In this document: piece after piece, positions 17,178 through 25,719 of the stretch | Layout: the number at the start of each line of letters is the position of its first letter | Position numbering within the stretch: position 1 is the stretch's first letter | Assembly (NCBI GenBank): GCA_002390745.1 | Contig: DGQK01000030.1 | Span: 62,001-126,000, forward strand | Reading direction: 5' to 3' | Source of the DNA: Bacteroidetes bacterium UBA4416 | GTDB lineage: Bacteria; Bacteroidota; Bacteroidia; B-17B0; Aurantibacillaceae | Length of the DNA: 64,000 bases | The notes under the pieces: model-generated | Databases searched by the model: none | What the model saw: the letters and a program-made list of their open reading frames with translations, nothing else | Told to the model about the DNA's origin: nothing | Program-made: the position numbers and the translations under genes

Positions 17178-20042
17178 ATGACTCCATTTCTATTCCAGGC
17201 GGCACAGTATATTTATGACCATTACCGGGACGAAACGGAGCGCTTATGCATTATCCTTCCCAACAAACGGGGTGCCTTATACCTCAAGCAGCACCTTGCA
17301 AACGTCTACCGGAAAACGATCTGGCTACCGGTAATCATCAGCGCCGAAGAGCTCGTGGCAAAGCTTTCCGGGCTCGAGCAGGCCGATAACATAGACCTTA
17401 TCTGCGACCTGTATGTGGCTTACAGCCATGTACTGAAGGAAAAAGCGGAGTCATTCGATGCGTTTTCGAAATGGGGAACCCTGATGCTCCAGGACTTCAA
17501 TGAAGCCGACCGTTACCTCATCGATACCAAAGCGCTGTATCAGAACCTGAAAGAGATCAAGGAAATAGAGAACTGGTCGCTGGGCGAGAGCAGCCTCACG
17601 CCTACCCAACAGGACTACATCCACTTCATGTGGCAGATGGGCAGTATTTATGAAGAGTTCTCATCTATCCTTCTGGCTAAAAGACAGGCATACCAGGGCC
17701 TGATGTACCGCAAATCAGTAGAGCGGTACAAAAGCAACGCCTACATTCAGAAGTTTTCCAAACTGCTGATCTGTGGCTTCAATGCGCTCAACAAGGCGGA
17801 AACACTGATCTTCACCGACTGGCTTAAGGAAAAGAAAGCGGATATCCTCTGGGATGCCGACGAGTACTACGTCAACAACCCCAATTACGAAGCCGGCCTG
17901 TTCCTGCGGGAGAACTTTGAGAACTCCTGGCTGAAGCCTAAGCTGCCCCTGAGCACCGATTTCAAAGACATTCCAAAGCAGGTGGACATCGTGGCTGTTC
18001 CACGCCAGGTGGGCCAATCGCAGGCCGTGGCCCGGCAACTCCGCACCTGGATCGCCGAGGGCAAGAGCCTCAACCGGATCGCCATTGTGCTGGCCGACGA
18101 AAGCCTCCTGTTCTCAGTGCTGAACCAGCTCCCCGAACAGGTGAAGCATGTGAACGTCACCATGGAATACCCCTTGCGCCTGTCGCCTTTGTACGACCTG
18201 GTGGATAACCTCATCAATTTACAGCAGGCCGGCCAAAAGGCAGGAGCTCAATCCAATCTTTCCTTTTATTTCAAAGATGTTTTCCGCATCCTGCATAACG
18301 CCTTCTTTAAAAAATACTACGCGTCTTTCGCGCCTGCCACGGCCCTGCAGGACGTGATCCGCAAGATCATCGACAAGAACTACGTCTGGATCACTACGGC
18401 CATGCTTGGAGAATTGTTTGGCAGCGACTATGCCTCCGTGCAAAAGCTGTTTGCCTTCTGGCAGCATTCGTCCGACGGCGTGGCCGCTATTTCCGGGGTG
18501 ATTGCCCGCTTCAACAGCGCCGAGGAAGAAGAGCTCCGCCTCTCCTCTGCCGAACTGGAATACCTGCACGTGTTCACCAAATATTTCAACCGCCTCCAAA
18601 GCCTGATTCATACGCAGCCTTTTCTCAACTCGCTGCCGACCTTACGCAGCCTTTATAAACAGATCATCGGCAGCGCTACCGTTCCTTTTATAGGCGAGCC
18701 TTTGCAGGGTTTGCAGATCATGGGAGTGCTGGAAACACGGACCCTGGACTTTGAGCATCTGATGGTATTGGGCGTAAATGAAGGTGTGCTCCCAAGCGGC
18801 AAGGCAGTAAATTCCTTTATCCCCAACGACCTCAAACGCCATTTCGGCATGCCGCTGTACGGGCACAAGGATGCGATCTATGCCTATCACTTTTACCGCC
18901 TGCTGCAACGCGCTACCAACGTGCTGATCACCTATAACACGGAGCAGAGCATGATGGGCACCGGCGAGAAAAGCCGCTTCATCACACAGCTTCAGTTCGA
19001 GCTTCAGTCCTACAATCCTCAGCACCGCCTCAGCGAAAAGATGCTGAGCGGCGATGCACTGAAAGCCAGTGCCCGGAATGAAATCGCCTTTGCCAAAACC
19101 GATCTGAACCTACAACCCATCATCAAAAAGCTGAGTGTGAGCGATGACTACGGAGGCCTGAGCCCTTCTGCCCTGATCACCTATAAGGATTGCGCCCTGA
19201 GGTTCTTCTTCAGGTATGGTGCGGGCATTAAGGAAACGGAAGACGTGGAGGAAAGCGCCGAAGCCAACACACAAGGCTCCATCCTGCACGAGTCGCTGGA
19301 AATACTGTATACGCCTTACATCGGCCGGGTACTTACCGAAGCCGATATCCGCGACTGTAAAAACAAAACGGAAGAAACCGTGAACACGGTGTTTCGCCGG
19401 TATTTCAGCCAGAAGGAAAGCCTCTTTGGCAAGAACTTCTTACAGCGCAAGGTGCTTTACGAATACGTTGCCAAATTGCTGAAAGCCGATCAGAAGATGA
19501 TCGGCGAGCTAAAAAAGAGCAATGAATTACTGAGCCTCATTGACCTGGAAAGAGGCCTTGAATCGAGCCTTTACGTTGCCATCGATGGCGTCGAAACGGA
19601 AGTATTCATCAAAGGCTCGGCCGACAGGATTGACCGGAAGGGCGGAAAGATCCGGATCGTGGATTATAAATCGTCGGTGAAGCAGGACGATAAGTTTAAG
19701 TTCAGCGGATTTGAAGACCTGTTTGGCGACCGCAAATACAATAAAATGCTGCAGCTCTTCATTTACGCCTGGCTGGTAGTAAAGAACGGCATTGCCAGGC
19801 CCGCAGAGCTTCAGCCCTGCATCATTGCCTTCCGGAAATTCGAAGAGCAGCCGCGCTTTATCCTTCAGGACGACAAGACCGAAAGCATCCTGAATTTCAC
19901 GGACGAGCTCCTCGCTGAGTTTGAATTCCACTTAAAAAAAGAGATTGAATCAATCGTGAACAGAACAACGCTATTCGACCAGACGCCCGACCTTAAAACC
20001 TGTGAGTACTGCGCCTATGCAGGCATTTGCAATGTTGCCTGA
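17178..20042 (+). CDS. AddB-like PD-(D/E)XK nuclease / inactivated helicase
   Basis: 954 residues. The N-terminal half has the UvrD/AddB-like helicase fold without a good Walker A (CIILPNKRGALYLKQHL at residues 24-40, where active helicases carry GxGKT). The C-terminal third is a RecB-type nuclease: SPSALITYKDCALRFFFRYG (about residue 660), GSILHESLE, GSADRIDRKG followed by IRIVDYKSS (catalytic Asp and Lys), LQLFIYAW, and the closing CEYCAYAGICN. The four cysteines (one in the first block and three in the last) match the Fe-S staple of AddB. It should act with an AddA partner in end resection and recombination repair; addA is not in the window. The start ATG at 17178 is well placed. Its stop abuts the stop of the next, convergent gene. 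Confidence 0.85.
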   Translation: MTPFLFQAAQYIYDHYRDETERLCIILPNKRGALYLKQHLANVYRKTIWLPVIISAEELVAKLSGLEQADNIDLICDLYVAYSHVLKEKAESFDAFSKWGTLMLQDFNEADRYLIDTKALYQNLKEIKEIENWSLGESSLTPTQQDYIHFMWQMGSIYEEFSSILLAKRQAYQGLMYRKSVERYKSNAYIQKFSKLLICGFNALNKAETLIFTDWLKEKKADILWDADEYYVNNPNYEAGLFLRENFENSWLKPKLPLSTDFKDIPKQVDIVAVPRQVGQSQAVARQLRTWIAEGKSLNRIAIVLADESLLFSVLNQLPEQVKHVNVTMEYPLRLSPLYDLVDNLINLQQAGQKAGAQSNLSFYFKDVFRILHNAFFKKYYASFAPATALQDVIRKIIDKNYVWITTAMLGELFGSDYASVQKLFAFWQHSSDGVAAISGVIARFNSAEEEELRLSSAELEYLHVFTKYFNRLQSLIHTQPFLNSLPTLRSLYKQIIGSATVPFIGEPLQGLQIMGVLETRTLDFEHLMVLGVNEGVLPSGKAVNSFIPNDLKRHFGMPLYGHKDAIYAYHFYRLLQRATNVLITYNTEQSMMGTGEKSRFITQLQFELQSYNPQHRLSEKMLSGDALKASARNEIAFAKTDLNLQPIIKKLSVSDDYGGLSPSALITYKDCALRFFFRYGAGIKETEDVEESAEANTQGSILHESLEILYTPYIGRVLTEADIRDCKNKTEETVNTVFRRYFSQKESLFGKNFLQRKVLYEYVAKLLKADQKMIGELKKSNELLSLIDLERGLESSLYVAIDGVETEVFIKGSADRIDRKGGKIRIVDYKSSVKQDDKFKFSGFEDLFGDRKYNKMLQLFIYAWLVVKNGIARPAELQPCIIAFRKFEEQPRFILQDDKTESILNFTDELLAEFEFHLKKEIESIVNRTTLFDQTPDLKTCEYCAYAGICNVA

Positions 20043-20837
20043 TCAGGGCGTTACGCCGGATGCCGCCGCTGTTTTCTGTGCCCCGAATACATAGCGGACA
20101 GCGAGCTTTGTATCGAAAAACCGCGTCGTAAAATGCGATTCGTCAACGGCATGCTGCTCCCTATCCACGTATGTCGATCCACTCGATTGTACCCGTGTGG
20201 TTTCTATGGTATAATCACCTTTTTGTTTTGAGAAACTAAAACCATTTCCCACTTCCACGCCCAGGTAGAGCGGCTTCCAGATCTTAAAGTAAAGACTGGT
20301 ATTGAGGTACAAGGCCGCTACCTGTATGCCGGGGTATGCCTTCACCGTCCTGGTTTCGTTATCCGCAATTGAATTGGGATTTCCGGGCATTGCTCTGCTC
20401 ACAGAATATTCATCTCCCTTGTAATCAGGACTTACGTAATAGCCGGCTCCCAGGCCTGCCAGAAAATCAATGAACTTATAACTCAGTCGTTTTCCGAACT
20501 CCAGATTACCTCCAATGCTCTGCACTTTTAGTTTATTATCCCACTCGTTGTAAACGCTCCCCCAGTTACTGGATCCTTTTGTCTCGAAGCTGGTGGCGGA
20601 ATAGGTTCCGGAAAGCCTGAAATAATTGTTGTTTGCAAAGTAATGTCCGTAACCGAGGTCGATGCTAAATCCTTTGTCGACCGATTTGGAATTTTCGATG
20701 CGTGAGTCGAGCGGCCCATGGCTACTGTTGTAAGAAGCCGGGCCGGCTTTGAATACGAGCTCATGGCTTTGCGCCCGGCTCAGGTGATAGACTAGTCCCA
20801 GAAGGACTGTAAGGCTGTAGGTAAGATGCAGTTTCAT
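20043..20837 (-). CDS. Outer-membrane beta-barrel protein, unknown function
   Basis: 264 residues from ATG 20837 (MKLHLTYSLTVLLGLVYHL, signal peptide ending SRAQS). The mature part shows alternating polar/aromatic strands (FSIDLGYGHYFANNNYFRLS, then FLAGLGAGYYVSP, then LYFKIWKPLYLGVEVGNGFS) and ends with a strand AVRYVF, followed by a short Ala-rich tail. This fits a small outer-membrane barrel of 8-10 strands. No family could be named. It is alone on its strand and ends exactly against the AddB-like gene with no spacer, so the two transcripts must overlap at their 3' ends. Confidence 0.65.
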   Translation of the reverse strand: MKLHLTYSLTVLLGLVYHLSRAQSHELVFKAGPASYNSSHGPLDSRIENSKSVDKGFSIDLGYGHYFANNNYFRLSGTYSATSFETKGSSNWGSVYNEWDNKLKVQSIGGNLEFGKRLSYKFIDFLAGLGAGYYVSPDYKGDEYSVSRAMPGNPNSIADNETRTVKAYPGIQVAALYLNTSLYFKIWKPLYLGVEVGNGFSFSKQKGDYTIETTRVQSSGSTYVDREQHAVDESHFTTRFFDTKLAVRYVFGAQKTAAASGVTP

Positions 20838-20864
20838 TGTACTATTTCCAGTTTTCATGCTCAA

Positions 20865-21371
20865 CGTTATTTTTCAGACTTTATTATTAACAACGACAAT
20901 CTCGGCAACAAATGTATGTTATCTTATCGTCTTTAGGGATTTAGTTTATATACTGATCATATCATGCTACTTGCAGGTTCAAGAGCCGGTGCCTGTAATC
21001 ACTTAGCCTGTGGGAGACAGTCCCGCTGCAATCAAACGCCACTTTTCCTTTGTGTGTGCCAGGGAAGCAATCTGCTTCTATTCGCCACAGATCTTCATGA
21101 TGCGTGTAACGCCGGCTTTATTGATATGACGGGCTATGAGAAAATCCTTCCTTCGCAAATGAGCGTTTCCATGAGTTTTAGCTGACAATAATTTCTTCGC
21201 ATATCCATTGCCCTCCGGAGTACTTGTTCTTCTAAATAAGTTGTTTTGGAGTTATAGCCATGAGGTTCCTTTTAACAGCTGTCCGTTAGTTACTTAATTG
21301 CTTAGGTATTTAGTTTTCAGGGCGATTTTTCTTATATTTATGCTTTCACACAAAACCTTTCTAAACTCTCT
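20865..21371. other. Intergenic region, possible decayed gene
   Basis: About 500 bases. On the minus strand a 56-codon frame ending at TAG 21083-21085 (near the end RHINKAGVTRIMKICGE) has coding-like character but no start and a stop just upstream; it may be a gene remnant or chance. A near-consensus -7 box (TATATTTA, 21333-21340) precedes fabD. Nothing else was recognised. Confidence 0.35.
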
Positions 21372-22277
21372 ATGAAAAACGCTTTTATATTCCCGGGACA
21401 AGGTTCCCAGTTTTCAGGAATGGGCAAAGACCTTTATGATAATTCTGAACTTGCAAAAACCATGTTCCACCAGGCCAACGATATTTTAGGCTTTAACATC
21501 ACAGACGTGATGTTCTCGGGAAGCGATGAAGAATTAAAACAAACCAAAGTGACACAGCCCGCTATTTTCCTGCATTCGGTGATCTTAGCCGCAACCCTGG
21601 GCGATTCATTCCGTCCGGATATGGTAGCGGGCCATTCTTTGGGAGAATTCTCGGCCCTGGTAGCCAATAAAACACTGAATTTCGAAAGTGCGCTGACCCT
21701 GGTATCGAAGCGTGCACAGGCCATGCAAAAGGCCTGTGAGATCAATCCGTCCACCATGGCTGCGGTGCTCAACCTCGACGATGCCGTGATCGAAACCATT
21801 TGCAAGGAGATAAGCGACAGCGGCCACGTGGTGGTTGCTGCCAACTATAACTGCCCGGGGCAGCTCGTGATCTCCGGATCGATCGAAGGTATCAACATGG
21901 CCTGCGAAAAAATGAAGGCAGCGGGTGCCAAGCGTGCCCTGGTGCTTCCGGTTGGCGGGGCTTTTCACTCCCCATTGATGGAGCCTGCCAGGGTCGAGCT
22001 CGAAGCGGCGATCAACGCGACCACCTTCAATCAACCGATCTGCCCGGTATACCAGAACGTCACTGCCAGCGCTGTATCCAATCCGGACGAGATCAAAAAG
22101 AACCTGGTGTCGCAGCTGACAGCTCCGGTAAAATGGACCCAGACCGTTGCCCAAATGATTGCCGACGGCGCCACACACTTCACAGAAGTAGGCCCGGGGA
22201 AAGTATTGCAGGGCCTGGTAAAAAAAGTGGCATCGACCGTTGCCCCCGATAGTACAATAGAAACCACAAGCGCTTAA
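21372..22277 (+). CDS. fabD: Malonyl-CoA:ACP transacylase FabD
   Basis: 301 residues. FabD loads malonyl groups onto acyl carrier protein for fatty-acid elongation in the cytoplasm. The N-terminal FIFPGQGSQFSGMG (residues 6-19) is diagnostic; the nucleophile is Ser89 in GHSLGEF, and the partner His lies in GGAFHSPLM. The Gln in VTQPAIF and the Arg in SKRAQAMQ are also in place. The gene is complete and separated by 5 bases from the next one. fab partners are not adjacent. Confidence 0.96.
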   Translation: MKNAFIFPGQGSQFSGMGKDLYDNSELAKTMFHQANDILGFNITDVMFSGSDEELKQTKVTQPAIFLHSVILAATLGDSFRPDMVAGHSLGEFSALVANKTLNFESALTLVSKRAQAMQKACEINPSTMAAVLNLDDAVIETICKEISDSGHVVVAANYNCPGQLVISGSIEGINMACEKMKAAGAKRALVLPVGGAFHSPLMEPARVELEAAINATTFNQPICPVYQNVTASAVSNPDEIKKNLVSQLTAPVKWTQTVAQMIADGATHFTEVGPGKVLQGLVKKVASTVAPDSTIETTSA

Positions 22278-22282
22278 TTATT

Positions 22283-22993
22283 ATGCTGAAAAAGATCATC
22301 GCTCTTTCCATGTTCCTGTACTTCTCGATGGAAGTGCATGCACAATTTGTAAGAGGCATCGGTTTGTTCGTTGGCGTAACCTCCTCCAGGCACCGCTACA
22401 TCAATACCTCTGCCATCGACAGTTCCTACGCCCACAAATTTCCGGCGCCTTCCCACAAATCGAGGGAGTATGTAAGCTGGAGCGTGGGGATATTGGGCGA
22501 ATTCCTGAAGTACGACCACATCCGCTGGCAAACGGAGCTCGAGTATTGCAATAAGGGCGCGGTGGAGCATCCTTTCCTCTCTCCTTTTACCGAAGACCGC
22601 GGCCCTGCAACCGCCAACGCCCTCTCGTACATCCAATGGAACAACTTTGCGAAGATCTTTTTCAATGAAGGTTACCGCGGCACACCATACATCATGCTCG
22701 GCGGGCGCATCGAATACAATTTACAGCGGGCCATCGGCATTTACCCAACGGTGGTGGGCGCCCTGCCAAAGATCAATGTGAGCCCCGATGTGGCGCTCGG
22801 CTATGAGTTTGTCACCTACAGCAAGTTCAAGCCTTTCGTGGAGCTGCACTATAATCCGGACCTCATCAACAAGCAGATCGGCAATATTGCGTTCAACAAC
22901 CGTACCTGGGAACTGCGCGTGGGCGTGATCTACAGGCCTGAAAAGAGATTAGACAATTGTAATGCACCGCGCTTTCATGGAAGCGGATACTAA
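22283..22993 (+). CDS. Exported beta-barrel-like protein, unknown function
   Basis: 236 residues with a signal peptide (MLKKIIALSMFLYFSMEVHA). The mature part has the strand pattern of small outer-membrane barrels of this phylum (SWSVGILGEFLKYDHIRWQT, then PYIMLGGRIEYNLQ, then VALGYEFVTYSKFKPFVELH, then ELRVGVIYR). It starts five bases after fabD and is followed seven bases later by alanine dehydrogenase, so the three are probably one transcript. No family was recognised; PorT-like barrels have a similar look, but I cannot claim that. Confidence 0.6.
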   Translation: MLKKIIALSMFLYFSMEVHAQFVRGIGLFVGVTSSRHRYINTSAIDSSYAHKFPAPSHKSREYVSWSVGILGEFLKYDHIRWQTELEYCNKGAVEHPFLSPFTEDRGPATANALSYIQWNNFAKIFFNEGYRGTPYIMLGGRIEYNLQRAIGIYPTVVGALPKINVSPDVALGYEFVTYSKFKPFVELHYNPDLINKQIGNIAFNNRTWELRVGVIYRPEKRLDNCNAPRFHGSGY

Positions 22994-22999
22994 AGACTC

Positions 23000-24223
23000 A
23001 TGACTATGGTAATGACTAAGGACGTTTTGTTTTCCCTCACCAAAGGAGGTTATGCTCCGCAGGAAGAAATGCTTGAGGTGGCCCGCAAAAAAGGGAAATT
23101 ATACATCGGCATCCCCAAGGAAATGGCTTACCAGGAGAACCGGGTGCCTTTGGTTCCCGACGCGGTGGCCCTGCTGACCAACCACGGGCACCGCATTGTG
23201 ATCGAAGCGGGAGCCGGCTCTGCCGCTCACTTCGAGGACACGGACTACAGCGAAGCGGGTGCAGAGATCGTGTATTCGGCGCAGGATGTTTTTAAAGCGG
23301 ATATCATTTTAAAAATTGCCCCACCCACGCTCGAAGAGATCGAGTTGATGCAAACCAGGCAAACCCTGTTCTCTGCCTTGCAGCTGACGGTACAGCCTGA
23401 AGATTTTCTGAAAAAACTGATTGCCAAAAAACTGAACTGCGTGGCGTTCGATCTCATTACCGACGATGCCGGCATTTACCCGGTGATCCGGGCCATGGGT
23501 GAGATCGCAGGAGGCACATCCATCCTGGTGGCAGCTGAGCTGCTGAGCAATGCCAACAATGGCGTGGGTGCTATCCTTGGCGGCATCAGCGGCATTTCTC
23601 CTACCGAAGTCGTGATCATCGGTGCAGGCACTGTGGGCGAATTTGCCGCCAGGGCAGCGCTGGGATTAGGCGCTACGGTGAAAGTATTTGATAATTCCAC
23701 ATCCCGCTTACGCCGCCTGCAAAACCAGCTGGGAACACGCATTTTCACCTCGGTGATCGTTCCTAAGGTCCTCGAAAAACATCTGAAGTCGGCCGACGTG
23801 GCGATTGGCGCCCTCCGCGCCCAAAAAGGAAGAACGCCCTGCATCGTATCTGAAAACATGGTAGCCGAAATGAAAACAGGCTCTGTGATCATTGATGTGA
23901 GCATCGACCAGGGTGGTGTTTTCGAAACCTCCGAAGTAACAAACCACACACGCCCTGTGTTCCGCAAACATGGCGTGGTGCACTATTGTGTGCCCAATAT
24001 CCCGTCGCGCGTGGCCCGCACTGCCTCCTATGCCTTCAGCAATATTTTCCAGCAGATCCTCATATCGATGGGCGACGAAGGTGGCTTCGACAGCCTGGTA
24101 CGCAAGGATGTAGGCGTACGCACAGGAGTGTATATGTACAACGGGATCCTGACAAACCAGTTTCTGGGCGAATCCTTTAACCTTCCTTTCAAGGACATTA
24201 ACCTGATCATGGCTGCGATGTAA
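23000..24223 (+). CDS. ald: Alanine dehydrogenase (AlaDH/PNT family)
   Basis: 407 residues. Converts L-alanine, NAD and water to pyruvate, ammonia and NADH, or the reverse. The substrate-binding N-terminal domain has IGIPKEMAYQENRVPLVP (residues about 33-50), with the conserved Arg and Lys; the Rossmann motif VVIIGAGTVGEFAARAALGL lies near residue 210, and SVIIDVSIDQGGVFETS is the AlaDH/PNT signature. Transhydrogenase subunits would be of similar length in this region, but no PntB follows and the closing part (YNGILTNQFLGESF) fits AlaDH. An extra N-terminal stretch of about 30 residues is typical of the Bacteroidota type. Confidence 0.87.
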   Translation: MTMVMTKDVLFSLTKGGYAPQEEMLEVARKKGKLYIGIPKEMAYQENRVPLVPDAVALLTNHGHRIVIEAGAGSAAHFEDTDYSEAGAEIVYSAQDVFKADIILKIAPPTLEEIELMQTRQTLFSALQLTVQPEDFLKKLIAKKLNCVAFDLITDDAGIYPVIRAMGEIAGGTSILVAAELLSNANNGVGAILGGISGISPTEVVIIGAGTVGEFAARAALGLGATVKVFDNSTSRLRRLQNQLGTRIFTSVIVPKVLEKHLKSADVAIGALRAQKGRTPCIVSENMVAEMKTGSVIIDVSIDQGGVFETSEVTNHTRPVFRKHGVVHYCVPNIPSRVARTASYAFSNIFQQILISMGDEGGFDSLVRKDVGVRTGVYMYNGILTNQFLGESFNLPFKDINLIMAAM

Positions 24224-24226
24224 CAG

Positions 24227-24380
24227 TTGGAGAATTGTTGATTTGAATAGTTGGAGAGTTGATGAATTAAATGATTGCATGGGCTATTATTCGGAGTGTA
24301 AACCTTACCTTTGTGCTCAAAATCAATAATTCCCGAATTCTATAGGTCAACCAACTCAACCATTCAATAACTCACTAATT
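24227..24380. repeat. Imperfect GTTGR-rich inverted repeats around a promoter
   Basis: Two copies of a GTTGGAGArTTG motif lie at the left (near 24227 and 24250), and a C/A-rich arm on the right (about 24347-24380) reads as a similar GTTGAGTTGGTTG motif on the other strand. The core between them holds the -7 box at 24306-24313. Sequence is low in complexity and could be a small extragenic repeat. Confidence 0.4.
24306..24313 (+). promoter_or_regulatory. Candidate -7 box TACCTTTG
   Basis: Perfect TAnnTTTG match about 72 bases before the small membrane protein at 24386; transcription would start near 24320. No -33 box at normal spacing. Confidence 0.5.
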
Positions 24381-24385
24381 ACAGT

Positions 24386-24787
24386 ATGAATTTCTGGCAA
24401 CGTTTTCGCTTTTTTTTGATCGGTTTTATTCCCGGAACGATTATCCTCATCATGATCCTGAATAAGAAAGGATGCACAAGTCCCAATGAGCTTAAGATGC
24501 TTGAGTTGAGCCATCAGCAGCTGCTCCTGGGCGATAAGGCCAAATGCAAACTAAAATGCCTGGTACTGACAGAGAACGGCTTTAAGGTAACCCTCCGCGA
24601 CATGGAAGTGAATTACGACCTGAGCGATGTGCATAAAAAGCCATACGGAATTTATTATTTGCAGCCGAAAAAAGGCTTGACTTCGCGTTACGAGCTTTTG
24701 GTGGAAGACAAAGATACCGTCACGTTTATCAATGATATTAAGCTACAGCCGGCCATTGCCGGCTGCCCATGCGATAGCATCCGTTAA
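24386..24787 (+). CDS. Small membrane-anchored DUF4258-like protein
   Basis: 133 residues. One membrane helix at residues 8-25 (FLIGFIPGTIILIMILN) is followed by a small alpha/beta domain: helix PNELKMLELSHQQLLL, strand CKLKCLVLT, then VTLRDMEVNYDLSDVHKKP with the closing YELLVED and VTFINDI. The pattern strand, SxxxxxP, YxL recalls DUF4258, a small domain of the RelE/toxin fold, but no antitoxin is adjacent, and this Bacteroidota group is normally membrane-anchored. Function unknown. Separated by three bases from the acetyltransferase gene and presumably co-transcribed from the promoter at 24306. Confidence 0.65.
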   Translation: MNFWQRFRFFLIGFIPGTIILIMILNKKGCTSPNELKMLELSHQQLLLGDKAKCKLKCLVLTENGFKVTLRDMEVNYDLSDVHKKPYGIYYLQPKKGLTSRYELLVEDKDTVTFINDIKLQPAIAGCPCDSIR

Positions 24788-24790
24788 GCC

Positions 24791-25345
24791 ATGGAACTGA
24801 AAACAGACCTGTCGAAATTCAATAACAGCTGGTACAAAAAAGGCGGCAATCCCGCCAAGCGCCTTTGCTGGTATATGGTGAATGCGGCCTTCTTTAATTC
24901 GGCCTTCCCTGTGAATTCGGCAAAGGTTTTTCTCCTGCGTCTCTTTGGCGCCCGTGTGGGCCAAGGCGTGGTGATCAAGCCTTTCGTCAATGTCAAATAT
25001 CCCTGGAATTTAAAGATAGGCAACCATGTATGGATCGGCGAACGGGTGTGGATCGACAACCTGGGCTTTGTGGTGCTGAACGACAATTCGTGTGTATCGC
25101 AGGGTGCGATGCTGCTTTGTGGCAACCATCATTATAAGAAAGTAGCTTTCGATCTCATTGTAGGCAACATTACCGTGGAAGAAGGCGCCTGGATTGGTGC
25201 GAAGTGCGTGGTATGCCCGGGCGTGAAGATAGGAAGCCATGCGGTACTTACCGTAGGCAGTATTGCCACCTCCAATTTATTGCCCTGGAGCATCTACCAG
25301 GGAAACCCCGCCCAGAAGATCAAGGAACGGGTGATCAAGGGATAA
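24791..25345 (+). CDS. WcaF-like O-acetyltransferase (left-handed beta-helix)
   Basis: 184 residues. Hexapeptide repeats make a left-handed parallel beta-helix from about residue 75: IGNHVWIGERVWIDNLGFVV, then NSCVSQGAMLLCGNHHY (with the catalytic His pair) and GAWIGAKCVVCPGVKIGSHA, ending AKKI-type QGNPAQKIKERVIK. It matches the WcaF branch of colanic-acid-type acetyltransferases, which add an acetyl group from acetyl-CoA to a sugar of an exopolysaccharide or glycan. No other polysaccharide genes are adjacent, so the acceptor is unknown. Confidence 0.85.
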   Translation: MELKTDLSKFNNSWYKKGGNPAKRLCWYMVNAAFFNSAFPVNSAKVFLLRLFGARVGQGVVIKPFVNVKYPWNLKIGNHVWIGERVWIDNLGFVVLNDNSCVSQGAMLLCGNHHYKKVAFDLIVGNITVEEGAWIGAKCVVCPGVKIGSHAVLTVGSIATSNLLPWSIYQGNPAQKIKERVIKG

Positions 25346-25650
25346 GCTTTTTGACTTTAAATCATCTATACCACCGACGGCTTTTGTAAACCTGTTTCCT
25401 GCTTTAAGAGCTTCTCTGCTTGTCTGCCCAGCTCTTCGCTCCAAATTTGTTTACATCGACTCTCCGGCCGGAGCGCAGCATAAAGCGCCTGCCCGTGAGC
25501 GCTTCCAATTGCAGGTATTGCATGAAATTATAAACTACCCATGGCGCCTGGGCTATTATCACCGGTTCTGGCTCTAGGCGATATTCCATTGACCCAAATC
25601 AGGAAAGGCTTACGCCTATTTCAGTGGCCAGGTAAGCGATGCATAAATAG
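25346..25650. other. Intergenic stretch, nothing recognised
   Basis: About 300 bases between convergent genes. A minus-strand 61-codon frame (25404-25589) has no recognisable features and is probably chance. Confidence 0.4.
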
Positions 25651-25687
25651 AAAAATCCCTCACCACAGATCGTGATGAGGGATTTTT
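25651..25687 (-). terminator. Intrinsic terminator of the PKD lipoprotein gene
   Basis: A 12-bp outer stem (AAAAATCCCTCA with its complement) extended by three inner pairs after one mismatch; T run on both strands. It lies 33 bases after the stop codon of the minus-strand gene and may also stop readthrough from the left. Confidence 0.85.
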
Positions 25688-25719
25688 TGGTTTTACTTCC
25701 AGTGAAGTAAAAAGTGTTA

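Noticed and set aside
20964..21185. 73-codon plus-strand frame upstream of fabD
   Set aside because: No recognisable motif, signal or coupling to fabD; composition looks non-coding.
25404..25589. 61-codon minus-strand frame between convergent genes
   Set aside because: No domain, no promoter, no coding bias that I can see.
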